Source: Komarekiella delphini-convector SJRDD-AB1 (GTDB lineage: Bacteria; Cyanobacteriota; Cyanobacteriia; Cyanobacteriales; Nostocaceae). From it: DNA of 39,505 nt. Numbering within the stretch: position 1 is the stretch's first letter; the number at the start of each line of letters is the position of its first letter. The DNA lies in contig NZ_VJXY01000056.1 of assembly GCF_014831675.1 (NCBI RefSeq), positions 1 through 39,505 of the forward strand, read 5' to 3'. This document shows positions 6,883 to 14,532 of this stretch, piece after piece. The position numbers and the translations under genes were made by a program. The notes under the pieces were generated by a model. The model worked only from the letters and a program-made list of their open reading frames with translations. It searched no databases and was not told the DNA's origin.

Positions 6883-6977
6883 GCTTGACTACCAACGGCA
6901 TCTCAAACAAAGCTTATAAGTAGTCAGGAGTTAAAGATTATATTTATATATAGAGAGAAAAACACTTCACGTAGACC

Positions 6978-7229
6978 ATGCCAAGCAGCAAGATTATCGA
7001 TGTCAAAGAGTATGTTGTTCGAGCGCATCAGCGAACGATTCACACTCGCGTTTTCAACTTCGTCTGTCAGCAGTGCCAACAACCAACACAACGTGAGACT
7101 TTTGGCCCGCGACCGCTCTACTGTGAACAATGCCGTCGTCCTCAAGCACCTAAGAAATCGGCAGTTCCTCTCAAGAAAAGGAAACCAAGAGCGATGACTT
7201 ATAAAAGTGGCAAAGACATCGCGGGGTAA
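6978..7229 (+). CDS. Small zinc-ribbon protein, copy 2
   Basis: This is an 83-residue paralogue of the gene at 5100. Two CxxC pairs ([19 protein letters not shown]) form a zinc ribbon, with a basic tail [18 protein letters not shown]. The shared region is nearly identical, while the upstream sequences differ, so the duplication covers little more than the gene body. This copy ends soon after the point where copy 1 is interrupted. A role in nucleic-acid binding is inferred from the ribbon and the basic tail only. It lies 76 bp upstream of the helicase gene. Confidence 0.75.
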   Translation: MPSSKIIDVKEYVVRAHQRTIHTRVFNFVCQQCQQPTQRETFGPRPLYCEQCRRPQAPKKSAVPLKKRKPRAMTYKSGKDIAG

Positions 7230-7250
7230 TTAATGCTGGTGTAGCAGTTG

Positions 7251-7268
7251 GTATTTTTGTACTATAAT
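7251..7268 (+). promoter_or_regulatory. Candidate promoter/operator motif upstream of the helicase
   Basis: GTATTTTTGTACTATAAT ends in a consensus -10 hexamer TATAAT at 7263-7268. The 18-base block is shared, with 14 invariant positions, by sites at 9591-9608 and 12040-12057, each upstream of another gene. No good -35 hexamer is visible at the usual distance, so an activator or alternative sigma may be needed. Confidence 0.45.
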
Positions 7269-7305
7269 GAAGCCGCTCTTATATGTGCGGCGTTCTTAAA
7301 AAGTA

Positions 7306-9564
7306 ATGTCCACTTCACCAATCTTTTCCCCTCAGCAATTAAATACATCTGTCCCGCACGAAACAATTACCGGAGTAGTAGAACGCCTGACCTTCTACTC
7401 TATTGAATCGGGTTACACTGTGGCACGCCTGGTGCGCCCTCGTGCCACTGAACTTACAACAATCGTCGGCAGTTTCGCTAATATTCAACCAGGGCAAACT
7501 CTGCAACTAACTGGTTTTTGGCGTGACCATCCCCAGTTTGGCCCACAGTTTCAAGTCGTCAACTACCGAGAAACCAAACCCGCCACACTCACCGGGATTG
7601 AGAAATACTTAGGTAGTGGTCTAATTAAAGGCGTGGGCCCAGTCACAGCCAAGCGCATCGTTGCTCACTTTGGTTTAGAAACTCTGGAGATTATTGAAAA
7701 TCAGATTGAGCGCTTGATTGAAGTTCAGGGCATTGCCAAAAAACGCATCAAATTAATTCAAACCGCTTGGCAGACACAGAAAGCCATCAAGGAGGTGATG
7801 GTGTTTCTCCAAAGTCATGGCGTTTCTACTACCTATGCGGTAAAGATTTATAAACAGTACAAAGATGAGGCGCTCGCCACTGTCACCAGCAACCCCTACC
7901 AGTTAGCTACTGACATCTACGGTATTGGTTTTCTGACTGCTGATAAAATTGCCTTTAATTTGGGAGTTGCACCGAATAGCGAGTTTCGTTACCGTGCTGG
8001 TTTAATTCATGTTTTAGGTGAGGCTGCTGCCGATGGTCATTGCTACTTACCACAGCCGGAATTAATTGAGCAAGTCATCAAACTGCTGACTACAGAATCG
8101 CACGAACCGAAAGAAAACGCGATCGCTGACATCATTAAAGACATGGCACTCAAAGATGACCTCATCCGAGAGAAGGGCGAAGACCAAACACTACTTTGCT
8201 ACAAACCAACTTATTTTCACACTGAACAGAATTTAGCACAATTGATACAATCTAAATTAAGCCAACCAGTTGCACAAGATATGCCACGTGTCCGTGACTG
8301 GATCGAGCGCTTTACTTTAAGTCGCAAAATCCAACTTTCACCACAGCAACGAGAAGCAGTAGAAATGGCTGCTTACTCCAGGGTGATGATTCTTACTGGT
8401 GGCCCTGGTTGCGGCAAAACTTTCACCACCCACACGATCGTTAGCTTGTGGCAAGCAATGGGTAAATCTATCGCCCTAGCTGCTCCCACTGGACGCGCTG
8501 CTCAACGCTTGGGTGAGATGACCCAGCTTGAGGCTAAGACTATTCATCGCACCTTAGAGTTCGACCCGAAAACAATGGGCTTTAAATGCGATCGCGATAA
8601 CCCTTTGCCGCATACAGCAATTATCGTTGACGAAGCGAGTATGCTTGATTTGTTTCTGGCATATTCCTTGGTTAAAGCAGTAGCAGAAGGCGCTCAATTG
8701 CTGTTGGTGGGTGATATCGACCAGCTGCCATCCGTGGGCCCCGGTCAAATACTCGCTGACCTGATCAATTCTGGTCGTGTGCCAGTGGTGCGGTTAACCC
8801 AGGTCTTTCGCCAAGCCCAACAGAGTGCAATTATCACCGCCGCGCACCAAATCAACCGAGGACAGTATCCCACAATCGAGCCAATAAGTGATAATCCCGT
8901 CTGTGACTGCATCTGGCATGGCGGCGGGTTTGAACCAGAACACGGCGTGCAAGCTATTTGCGAGTTGATTACTGACTTGATTCCTCGACTTGGTTTTAAC
9001 CCGGCGACTGATGTTCAAGTGCTTTGTCCCATGACGCGAGGACTTGTGGGAACTCGTAATCTCAACATTGTGTTGCAGCAGTTAATTAATCCACCCAGCC
9101 CCGACAAGGTGGAGATTACCAGAGGCGGGAATTTATTGCGAGAGGGCGATCGCATTATTCAACTGACCAATGACTACAATCGAGAAGTTTTCAACGGCGA
9201 CTTGGGGATTATCCAGAGCATTGATACTGTTGAGCAAGAAGTCGTGGTGCAGTTAGGTGAGCGGACTGTCGTTTACGATTACGCAGACTTAAATGAAATT
9301 GCCCTTGCCTGGAGCGTTACCGTACATAAAAGTCAGGGGTCAGAATATCCGGTGGTGATTCTGCCTATCTTTATGCAGCATTATATGATGCTGTCCCGTA
9401 ACCTGTTTTACACTGGGTTAACCCGTGCCAAAAAGTTAGCCATTGTCGTTGGTGCTAAAAAAGCAATCTCCCTGGCAGTGCGTTCTACTGACGACCAAGA
9501 GCGCTACACGCGATTGCGTTCTAGGTTAATTCAGTCACCAGGGCGTCCACCAGTTGCAGTTTAA
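7306..9564 (+). CDS. recD2: RecD2-like superfamily 1B DNA helicase
   Basis: The 752-residue ATP-dependent 5'-3' helicase belongs to the RecD2/TraA group. The N-terminal domain (about 15-95) is OB-like. Helix-hairpin-helix motifs follow at about 100-215 (GLIKGVGPVTAKRI, IQGIAKK-type, YGIGFLTADKIA). The motor begins with the Walker A GGPGCGKT (365-372), motif Ia APTGRAAQRL (393-402), the Walker B VDEAS (441-445) and motif III LVGDIDQLPSVGPG (467-480). It ends with VTVHKSQGSEYP (about 672) and YTGLTRAKK (about 702). All motor motifs are present and the length is normal, so it should be active. On a plasmid it may serve repair or conjugative DNA processing. The ATG at 7306 gives the full N-terminal domain. 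Confidence 0.95.
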   Translation: MSTSPIFSPQQLNTSVPHETITGVVERLTFYSIESGYTVARLVRPRATELTTIVGSFANIQPGQTLQLTGFWRDHPQFGPQFQVVNYRETKPATLTGIEKYLGSGLIKGVGPVTAKRIVAHFGLETLEIIENQIERLIEVQGIAKKRIKLIQTAWQTQKAIKEVMVFLQSHGVSTTYAVKIYKQYKDEALATVTSNPYQLATDIYGIGFLTADKIAFNLGVAPNSEFRYRAGLIHVLGEAAADGHCYLPQPELIEQVIKLLTTESHEPKENAIADIIKDMALKDDLIREKGEDQTLLCYKPTYFHTEQNLAQLIQSKLSQPVAQDMPRVRDWIERFTLSRKIQLSPQQREAVEMAAYSRVMILTGGPGCGKTFTTHTIVSLWQAMGKSIALAAPTGRAAQRLGEMTQLEAKTIHRTLEFDPKTMGFKCDRDNPLPHTAIIVDEASMLDLFLAYSLVKAVAEGAQLLLVGDIDQLPSVGPGQILADLINSGRVPVVRLTQVFRQAQQSAIITAAHQINRGQYPTIEPISDNPVCDCIWHGGGFEPEHGVQAICELITDLIPRLGFNPATDVQVLCPMTRGLVGTRNLNIVLQQLINPPSPDKVEITRGGNLLREGDRIIQLTNDYNREVFNGDLGIIQSIDTVEQEVVVQLGERTVVYDYADLNEIALAWSVTVHKSQGSEYPVVILPIFMQHYMMLSRNLFYTGLTRAKKLAIVVGAKKAISLAVRSTDDQERYTRLRSRLIQSPGRPPVAV

Positions 9565-9590
9565 GCTTGCAGGTATCTGGCTATTTACTC

Positions 9591-9608
9591 ATATTTTTGT
9601 ATTATCAT
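9591..9608 (+). promoter_or_regulatory. Second copy of the shared 18-base upstream motif
   Basis: ATATTTTTGTATTATCAT matches the sites at 7251 and 12040 at all invariant positions. It ends 22 bp before the ATG at 9631 and can act as an extended -10 region. Confidence 0.4.
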
Positions 9609-9630
9609 ATCCCCGTATAGGGATTGAAAC

Positions 9631-9949
9631 ATGGATCAGTCAACCGTTGATAGACTAACAAAACTCGCTCCCCAAATTGGGCGCTTTCTCGATTTGCATC
9701 CTTCGGAGCAGGCTTGGCTATTACCCCTTGATAGGTAGAGCAGAAAGAAGGGCGATCGCTATCCTAGAATGTATACAGGGTATTTACCTCACCTATGAAG
9801 AGATAGGCAATCAAACCGATACACACCCGAACACGGTTAAACAAATTTTATACGCACTTTCTAATGGAGGTATCAACTTTCAAGTTGACCATTCTGGAAA
9901 GTGGATGACCCCAAATGGAGGACGAAACCGGAAGCTGACAAAAATATGA
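9631..9949 (+). pseudogene. HTH-type plasmid protein with a frameshift
   Basis: ATG at 9631, behind AGGGATTGAAAC, starts MDQSTVDRLTKLAPQIGRFL and DLHPSEQAWLLPL, but this frame stops at 9736-9738. One base later the adjacent frame continues smoothly as IGRAERRAIAILECIQGIYL, then TYEEIGNQTDTHPNTVKQIL, a clear helix-turn-helix, to a stop at 9947-9949. Skipping a single G at about 9730 joins both parts into a protein of about 105 residues. It is either an inactivated regulator or a sequencing error. Its stop overlaps the start of the next gene (ATGA), which suggests that the pair was translationally coupled. Confidence 0.65.
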
Positions 9950-10737
9950 AATACGCAACTTTGGGGAAACTGGGGGGTGAATTAATTATTGCTGATGAAG
10001 CTGATTATAATGACTATAAAGGCTTCTTAAAATGCCCAAACTGCAAAGAGCCAGTATTTTTGAGGAAATCCCATATTAGAAATGAAATACAAATCCCCTC
10101 TTCTTTCGTACATCACAAAGCTGTTAAAGAAGTCTCAGCCTGTGAATTAAGAGTCGGCAGATACACTAAACAAGATGTTGAAATTATCTCTGCTAAGGCT
10201 AAGGGACAGAGGTTAGACAAGTTAAGAATATCTTTATGGAAGTACTTAAAACACAACTTGACAATCAGTTTGAAAAGCTGGTCAAAGTCTGCTGAAGATG
10301 TAAAAAAGGTAAAACTCCTAAGTGAAGTTGTTGATTACGGAAAAGAAATTTTGGAAGGCAATGTAGAGTTTATTCTTGACAATACTCTACCTAGAACTGA
10401 GATTTTGCTTTCAGAAAAAGACCCATTAATAGCAATTACCACAGAAGCTAAACCTTTCTTTGATACTTTCCTCAAGGAAAATAAAAGTAACTGGAAGTTA
10501 CACTGTAAAGTTGCTAGAGAGGCTCTAGAATTATTTTTATCTAGCCAGTCAATGAAGGAAATTCGGCAGAGAATGTTGTGCTGTTTGTGCCATCCAACAG
10601 CTTTGCAATCTCTGCCAGAGTTGTTAGATTTAGATACCGAAACACCAGAGTGGAAAGAGAAGTTCACAGCTTATCTAACGTTGCAAATAACTTTTATATT
10701 CTTAACTGTTGATTGGATTAAAATTTTTGATATTTAA
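9946..10737 (+). CDS. CoiA-like zinc-binding protein
   Basis: From the ATG at 9946 the protein has 263 residues. That start overlaps the preceding stop as ATGA; a GTG at 9901 is also in frame but lies inside the previous gene. The N-terminal part has GFLKCPNCKEPVFLRKS (C30 and C33), two histidines (FVHHK, 56-57) and C66. This order resembles the cysteine-rich N-terminal region of CoiA-type competence nucleases, but I see no complete nuclease motif in the Lys-rich remainder. The C-terminal half is helical and ends with a hydrophobic stretch (LTLQITFIFLTVDWIKIF). The CoiA link is suggestive only. Confidence 0.6.
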   Translation: MKYATLGKLGGELIIADEADYNDYKGFLKCPNCKEPVFLRKSHIRNEIQIPSSFVHHKAVKEVSACELRVGRYTKQDVEIISAKAKGQRLDKLRISLWKYLKHNLTISLKSWSKSAEDVKKVKLLSEVVDYGKEILEGNVEFILDNTLPRTEILLSEKDPLIAITTEAKPFFDTFLKENKSNWKLHCKVAREALELFLSSQSMKEIRQRMLCCLCHPTALQSLPELLDLDTETPEWKEKFTAYLTLQITFIFLTVDWIKIFDI

Positions 10738-10945
10738 CTCTATAACAGGTAAGTATCTACCTGAGATAATTGCGGTACTTTCACTTTCAATATACGTAAT
10801 TGTGAAGCACTATTTTCATTAATCAAAAAAGTAATGAGAAACAGGGGCATAATGACTGACTTGCTTCTGATTTTTTCAGAGGTGCATATCTTTTACCTGA
10901 AGGCTAGGAATGAGTGTAGTCAACTAGAACTACTTTTTTGTAATA

Positions 10946-11650
10946 CTAACTTACCGGATAATATAACCCCGTATTTTCATGAAATTCCCACCCCATACCC
11001 GCTCTATCCTTCCCCTTACACCAAGCTACAAAAAGCGGTAGGTGCAGCTTATTTCGCTGTTCACGTATAGTTTCTACATTAACACCAAGTCTTGTAGCCA
11101 AACCTTCTTCGGTTAGCGGTTGAATTCTTTGAGTAGTCCGTTGATAATATGAATTGCTGTACGATTTCTTGGTTTGCTTGAGTTGGTTGTTGAGATAATC
11201 TTGAATTTTAAGAATTGCTTCGGTCAATTGTTTGATTCGAGCTGCCATCCCCTCAATTTTTTGTTCTAATTCAGTGAGATTAGGGATTGCTTCGGCTTCC
11301 TTACTATTAGATTCACTTAACAACTGTGACTCCACCTTATCAAGTCGTGAGCAAATAGCTAATATCGCTTGATTTTCCTCTTTGGCGCTATTATTATTAC
11401 TAGTAACCAAGTACTCCTCCAAGTACTCCTCAATCCTTGCCTTAATCATAGAGTCCAGGCGTTTATCTAAATCATTGCTGACAATTTTATCAAGATCATC
11501 TAGGGAATCATCCAGATAGCGTTTGATAAATTGGGTGAGTGTGGTTGTTGCCGTCGTGCCTTCAGAATTGCAACGGGCAATAAACTGCTCCCACATCTTT
11601 TGGTCACAGTTGAAAGATGCCAGTTTCTTGTTTTTCCCTGTTTGGCTCAT
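10946..11650 (-). CDS. Plasmid-type coiled-coil DNA-binding protein (predicted)
   Basis: I chose the ATG at 11650 (MSQTGKNKKLASFNCD); a GTG at 11686 would add 12 residues. The N-terminal part (about 6-50) resembles a ribbon-helix-helix unit, with ASFNCDQKMWEQFI and TLTQFIKRYLDDS. A long helical and partly coiled-coil centre follows (about 60-170). The C-terminal part has an HTH-like TEEGLATRLGVNVETIREQR and ends in GWEFHENTGLYYPVS. Proteins of this design are common on cyanobacterial plasmids and lack an assigned role. Partition or copy-control functions are conceivable but not shown. It is a single-gene unit with no close partner on this strand. Confidence 0.7.
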   Translation of the reverse strand: MSQTGKNKKLASFNCDQKMWEQFIARCNSEGTTATTTLTQFIKRYLDDSLDDLDKIVSNDLDKRLDSMIKARIEEYLEEYLVTSNNNSAKEENQAILAICSRLDKVESQLLSESNSKEAEAIPNLTELEQKIEGMAARIKQLTEAILKIQDYLNNQLKQTKKSYSNSYYQRTTQRIQPLTEEGLATRLGVNVETIREQRNKLHLPLFVAWCKGKDRAGMGWEFHENTGLYYPVS

Positions 11651-11744
11651 CTCTGGGTGATGTCTAGGTAAACCGGAACTGTCCACGACTGATTGAGCGC
11701 CAGGACTGGAAGATAGTTACCTAGACAGTACCATGATTAGTGCG

Positions 11745-12014
11745 TTACTTTCTGCCTAACCCCGCATCAATCATCTTCGCTAGTGATTCTGCGTTGAATC
11801 TCGTCAGCGATTCCGCTAGTTGCTGGAAATATTGGTATTGTTCGTATGCATAATCGCTTGGCTCTAACTCCAAAAGTTCACAAAACTTTAAGTAGTCTGT
11901 CTGCCAGTTAAACTCACCGATAGCCGTAGCAAATCTTTGGGCCAAATCCCGCGATTCAAAACTTGCTGCCGTTGCCTTGCCGTTATGATTGTAAATCTCG
12001 CCTCTTTCAGTCAT
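11745..12014 (-). CDS. Small hypothetical protein
   Basis: The 89-residue protein begins MTERGEIYNHNGKATAASFE. It contains a helical region with several aromatic residues (YEQYQYFQQLAESL) and ends GLGRK. I do not recognise a family. It is transcribed away from the recombinase gene at 12117, and the two share a 102-bp intergenic region holding the 12040-12057 motif. It could be a small regulator of that region, but nothing in it proves DNA binding. Confidence 0.6.
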   Translation of the reverse strand: MTERGEIYNHNGKATAASFESRDLAQRFATAIGEFNWQTDYLKFCELLELEPSDYAYEQYQYFQQLAESLTRFNAESLAKMIDAGLGRK

Positions 12015-12039
12015 ATTTTGTTACCACATTGTGATAATA

Positions 12040-12057
12040 GTATTTTTGTATTATTAG
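12040..12057. promoter_or_regulatory. Third copy of the shared 18-base upstream motif
   Basis: GTATTTTTGTATTATTAG lies between the divergent genes starting at 12014 (minus) and 12117 (plus). It matches the sites at 7251 and 9591. The TATTAT-like core is in the plus orientation, about 65 bp before the recombinase start. Confidence 0.4.
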
Positions 12058-12116
12058 CGATTTTCAGCCGTCCCGCGTAAACTAAAAAATGCGGTGAAAA
12101 TCACGGTGTATGGTAG

Positions 12117-12764
12117 ATGAAGCGAGATCGCCACGGGAAAGCGAAAATTCTCACCCATGAGGAAATACAGTTGCTATTTACCGACGGGTTGTCTTCAAGC
12201 CGTGATCGCACCATCTTTGCTACTGCCCTGTTCACTGCCGCGAGAATTAACGAAGTTGTGACCCTGCTCAGCGCTGATATATATGATACAAGAGGGCAAG
12301 TGCGTTCGCACCTCACGATTCGCAAAGCCAACACCAAAGGAAAGTTAGCAACTCGCTCCATTCCGATAATTGAAAATCTGCAAAGTTTGTTGACTCAATA
12401 CCAACCCCAAGCAGGGGAAGTGTATTTGTTTCCTGGAAGACATGGGCGGGGACACATCACCTCAGATTCGGCAGCCAAAATACTTAGGGAAGCTTGTGCT
12501 AGTGTAAATTTGGAAGGAATAAGCACCCATAGCTTTCGTCGCACGGCATTGACTTCTATGAGTGATGATCAAATTCCATTGCGAGTTATCGCGGAAGTTT
12601 CGGGACACGGTAACTTGGCAGGGCTTCACACATATTTAGAGGTTCATCCGCTACAAGTGCAAGGGGCAGTATCTTCTTTGGCAAAGCTATCTCCAATAGA
12701 CAACATCGGTTTAATAAACTATTACGTCCTACAGCCCGAAACTAAGGGAACATCTAGTACATAA
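12117..12764 (+). CDS. Tyrosine recombinase, catalytic domain only
   Basis: The 215-residue site-specific recombinase contains every active-site element of the family: R43 (TAARINEV), K74 or a neighbouring Lys in the beta-hairpin, H138 and R141 (THSFRRTAL), H164 (EVSGHGNLAG) and the nucleophile Y173 (LHTYLEV). The N-terminal SAM-like core-binding domain of XerC/D-type enzymes is absent. The frame starts almost directly at the catalytic domain (KILTHEEIQLLF), which is typical of a short class found on cyanobacterial replicons. It may resolve multimers or mediate integration. A second, full-length recombinase follows at 12985. Confidence 0.85.
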   Translation: MKRDRHGKAKILTHEEIQLLFTDGLSSSRDRTIFATALFTAARINEVVTLLSADIYDTRGQVRSHLTIRKANTKGKLATRSIPIIENLQSLLTQYQPQAGEVYLFPGRHGRGHITSDSAAKILREACASVNLEGISTHSFRRTALTSMSDDQIPLRVIAEVSGHGNLAGLHTYLEVHPLQVQGAVSSLAKLSPIDNIGLINYYVLQPETKGTSST

Positions 12765-12921
12765 GGTAAGAAAACTTGTCTTTTGTGGGCTGCTATTCTA
12801 TCTCCATACTTGTATATATAGTTGCGCTAGCTCCAGTATTATTGACCGACTACAAGCAAAATTACACAATTTAGTCAATTAAATAAAGTGAGTTGGAATG
12901 CCCATAACGAGGGACAATAAA

Positions 12922-12966
12922 AATCAGACACTATAAAACCAGACGAAACTGTGATTGTGTCTGATT
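12922..12966. repeat. Inverted repeat upstream of the second recombinase
   Basis: AATCAGACAC (12922-12931) and GTGTCTGATT (12957-12966) form perfect 10-bp arms 25 bases apart. They end 18 bp before the recombinase start codon, with AGGGAGTAGG between as the ribosome binding site. A dyad in this position could be an operator or a recombination core site with two binding arms. Confidence 0.45.
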
Positions 12967-12984
12967 AATTAGGGAGTAGGAAAA

Positions 12985-13914
12985 ATGACTCTTTCTCTCG
13001 TCCACGTAAACAAGTACCGAAAGGCGATCGCTTCTCTTGGGGCAGTGCAAGCAGAGGCGAAGTTGATTAGCTTGTGGTTGGATGGGAAAGCGGATTCATC
13101 TGTTATGGCATATCGGCGTTACATTAGGCGGTTCCTGGATTTCCTAGACAAACCCCTTAAGAAAGTAACCTATGAAGATTTGGTGGAATACAGTACACAA
13201 TTTCAAGGACAAGCTGACAGTACCCGGCGCATTTACATTGCCGCAGTCAAAAGCCTGATCAGTTTCGCTCACAAAATTGGGTATATCCCTTTTAATGTAG
13301 GCATGGCAATAAAACTCGGAGAAATACCAGACGTAATCAACGAACGTTATCTCGACGAAGCAGATATCAAATTAATGGTACGAGCAGCACAAAAACATCT
13401 AGAACTTGCCAAAACTCCCAGGCGACAGTACACAGCTAAAAGAAATCTGCTGATCATTAAGCTGTTGTACCAGGCGGGGCTACGGGCAAACGAAATTTGT
13501 CAGTTAACTTGGGCAGATTTGACTTCTAGAAATGACAGTGGTCAGGTGTATGTGCGAAAAGCTAAGGGCAGCAAAAACCGCACTATTCTTATCAAGCCGA
13601 AACTGTGGAATGAATTGATGGAGTTTAGGGGAAATGCTAGTGCCACAGATGCAGTTTTCTCCAGTCAAAAGGGTGGACACCTGGAGCGCCAAAACTTGCA
13701 CCCGATTGTGAAAGCGATCGCCGCTGAAGCTGGGCTAAATGATAAAGTATCAGCTCACTGGTTGCGTCATGCCCACGGATCACATGCTATTGAGCGGGGA
13801 ACTAACCCTGTACTGGTAAAAGATACTTTGGGTCACTCCAATCTGGCGATTACTGATCGCTACCTCAAAGCTAGACCCAATGATAGCAGTGCTTTGAACT
13901 TGATGGATATTTGA
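12985..13914 (+). CDS. Tyrosine recombinase (XerC/XerD-like)
   Basis: The 309-residue integrase has the normal two-domain layout. The N-terminal core-binding domain is at about 22-110 (SLWLDGKADSSVMAYRRYIR, VTYEDLVEY). The catalytic domain is at about 120-305, with R167 (AGLRANEICQLTW), a beta-hairpin lysine near 192-194 (KAKGSKNR), H258 and R261 (HWLRHAHGSH), H284 (LGHSNLAIT) and Y293 (DRYLKARP). All catalytic residues are intact. Expected roles are plasmid dimer resolution or integration. Its TGA abuts, with no gap, the stop codon of the convergent gene at 13915. Confidence 0.93.
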   Translation: MTLSLVHVNKYRKAIASLGAVQAEAKLISLWLDGKADSSVMAYRRYIRRFLDFLDKPLKKVTYEDLVEYSTQFQGQADSTRRIYIAAVKSLISFAHKIGYIPFNVGMAIKLGEIPDVINERYLDEADIKLMVRAAQKHLELAKTPRRQYTAKRNLLIIKLLYQAGLRANEICQLTWADLTSRNDSGQVYVRKAKGSKNRTILIKPKLWNELMEFRGNASATDAVFSSQKGGHLERQNLHPIVKAIAAEAGLNDKVSAHWLRHAHGSHAIERGTNPVLVKDTLGHSNLAITDRYLKARPNDSSALNLMDI

Positions 13915-14337
13915 TTAGAAATGATGAAAAAAACAAAATCCGTCTTTGGGAGTTGATGTTCTCTTCATGTTTTCTAATTCTCTTAGGCGCTCTTGAAGTT
14001 GTTGATTCTCAATCTTCAACTGTCGTTTTTGTAGCGATTCCATCTCTTTAATACGCTTGTGCAACTGAATACTTTCTTGCTTCTGCTCTTTGATCAGCTT
14101 TTGCCATGATTCGAGTTGTTCTTTCGCCCTTTCTTGTGCCGCTTGTTTTACTGACAAAAACAAGCTTGTTCTCAAGTCTTGCTCCAAGCGTTCTAATTCA
14201 ATACGATGTTGTTCTTTAATCGCTGCTACCATTGAGATAAATTCTTCTTTTTCAATCGGCTGGCTCGATTTTGGCAGATTTTCAGCATTGAAATCTTCAT
14301 TGTTGCTCAACATTTTCTCGTCATCAATATAGACCAT
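13915..14337 (-). CDS. Coiled-coil protein, partial duplicate of the 481-residue neighbour
   Basis: The 140-residue protein is almost entirely coiled coil. Its stretch AAIKEQHRIELERLEQDLR, and later QLHKRIKEMESLQKRQLKIE, matches residues about 157-250 of the gene at 14533-15978 (SIAAIKEQHKLELERLEQEL and so on), but it lacks that protein's HTH and C-terminal domains. The first 35 residues and the tail (STPKDGFCFFHHF) are unique. If made, it could pair with the larger protein through the shared coil and act as a dominant partner. It may instead be a decaying fragment. Stop codons of this gene and the recombinase are adjacent. Confidence 0.6.
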   Translation of the reverse strand: MVYIDDEKMLSNNEDFNAENLPKSSQPIEKEEFISMVAAIKEQHRIELERLEQDLRTSLFLSVKQAAQERAKEQLESWQKLIKEQKQESIQLHKRIKEMESLQKRQLKIENQQLQERLRELENMKRTSTPKDGFCFFHHF

Positions 14338-14532
14338 TAGTGGGAAACATTAAATCAATTGTGCTTGTCTTACTAAGCTTCTAAACACCTGACCAACATA
14401 ACCCTCCCTATAATAGGTCAAAATAATTCGTAGTTAACTCACAATTAAAGCTGGAGTCCTAATCGAGGAATAACCAGAAACTAAACAAAGCAGCAAATAG
14501 ATTCCAGCAGCGATCGCCCAATCCCCTCACCA

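Noticed and set aside
9611-9630. CCCCGTATAGGGATTGAAAC resembles the 3' half of cyanobacterial CRISPR repeats.
   Set aside because: Only one copy exists and no spacer-repeat array follows. The bases also serve as the leader of the 9631 gene.
10834-11070. Plus-strand open frame of 78 codons.
   Set aside because: It overlaps the 3' end of a better minus-strand gene, has no family resemblance and no good start context.
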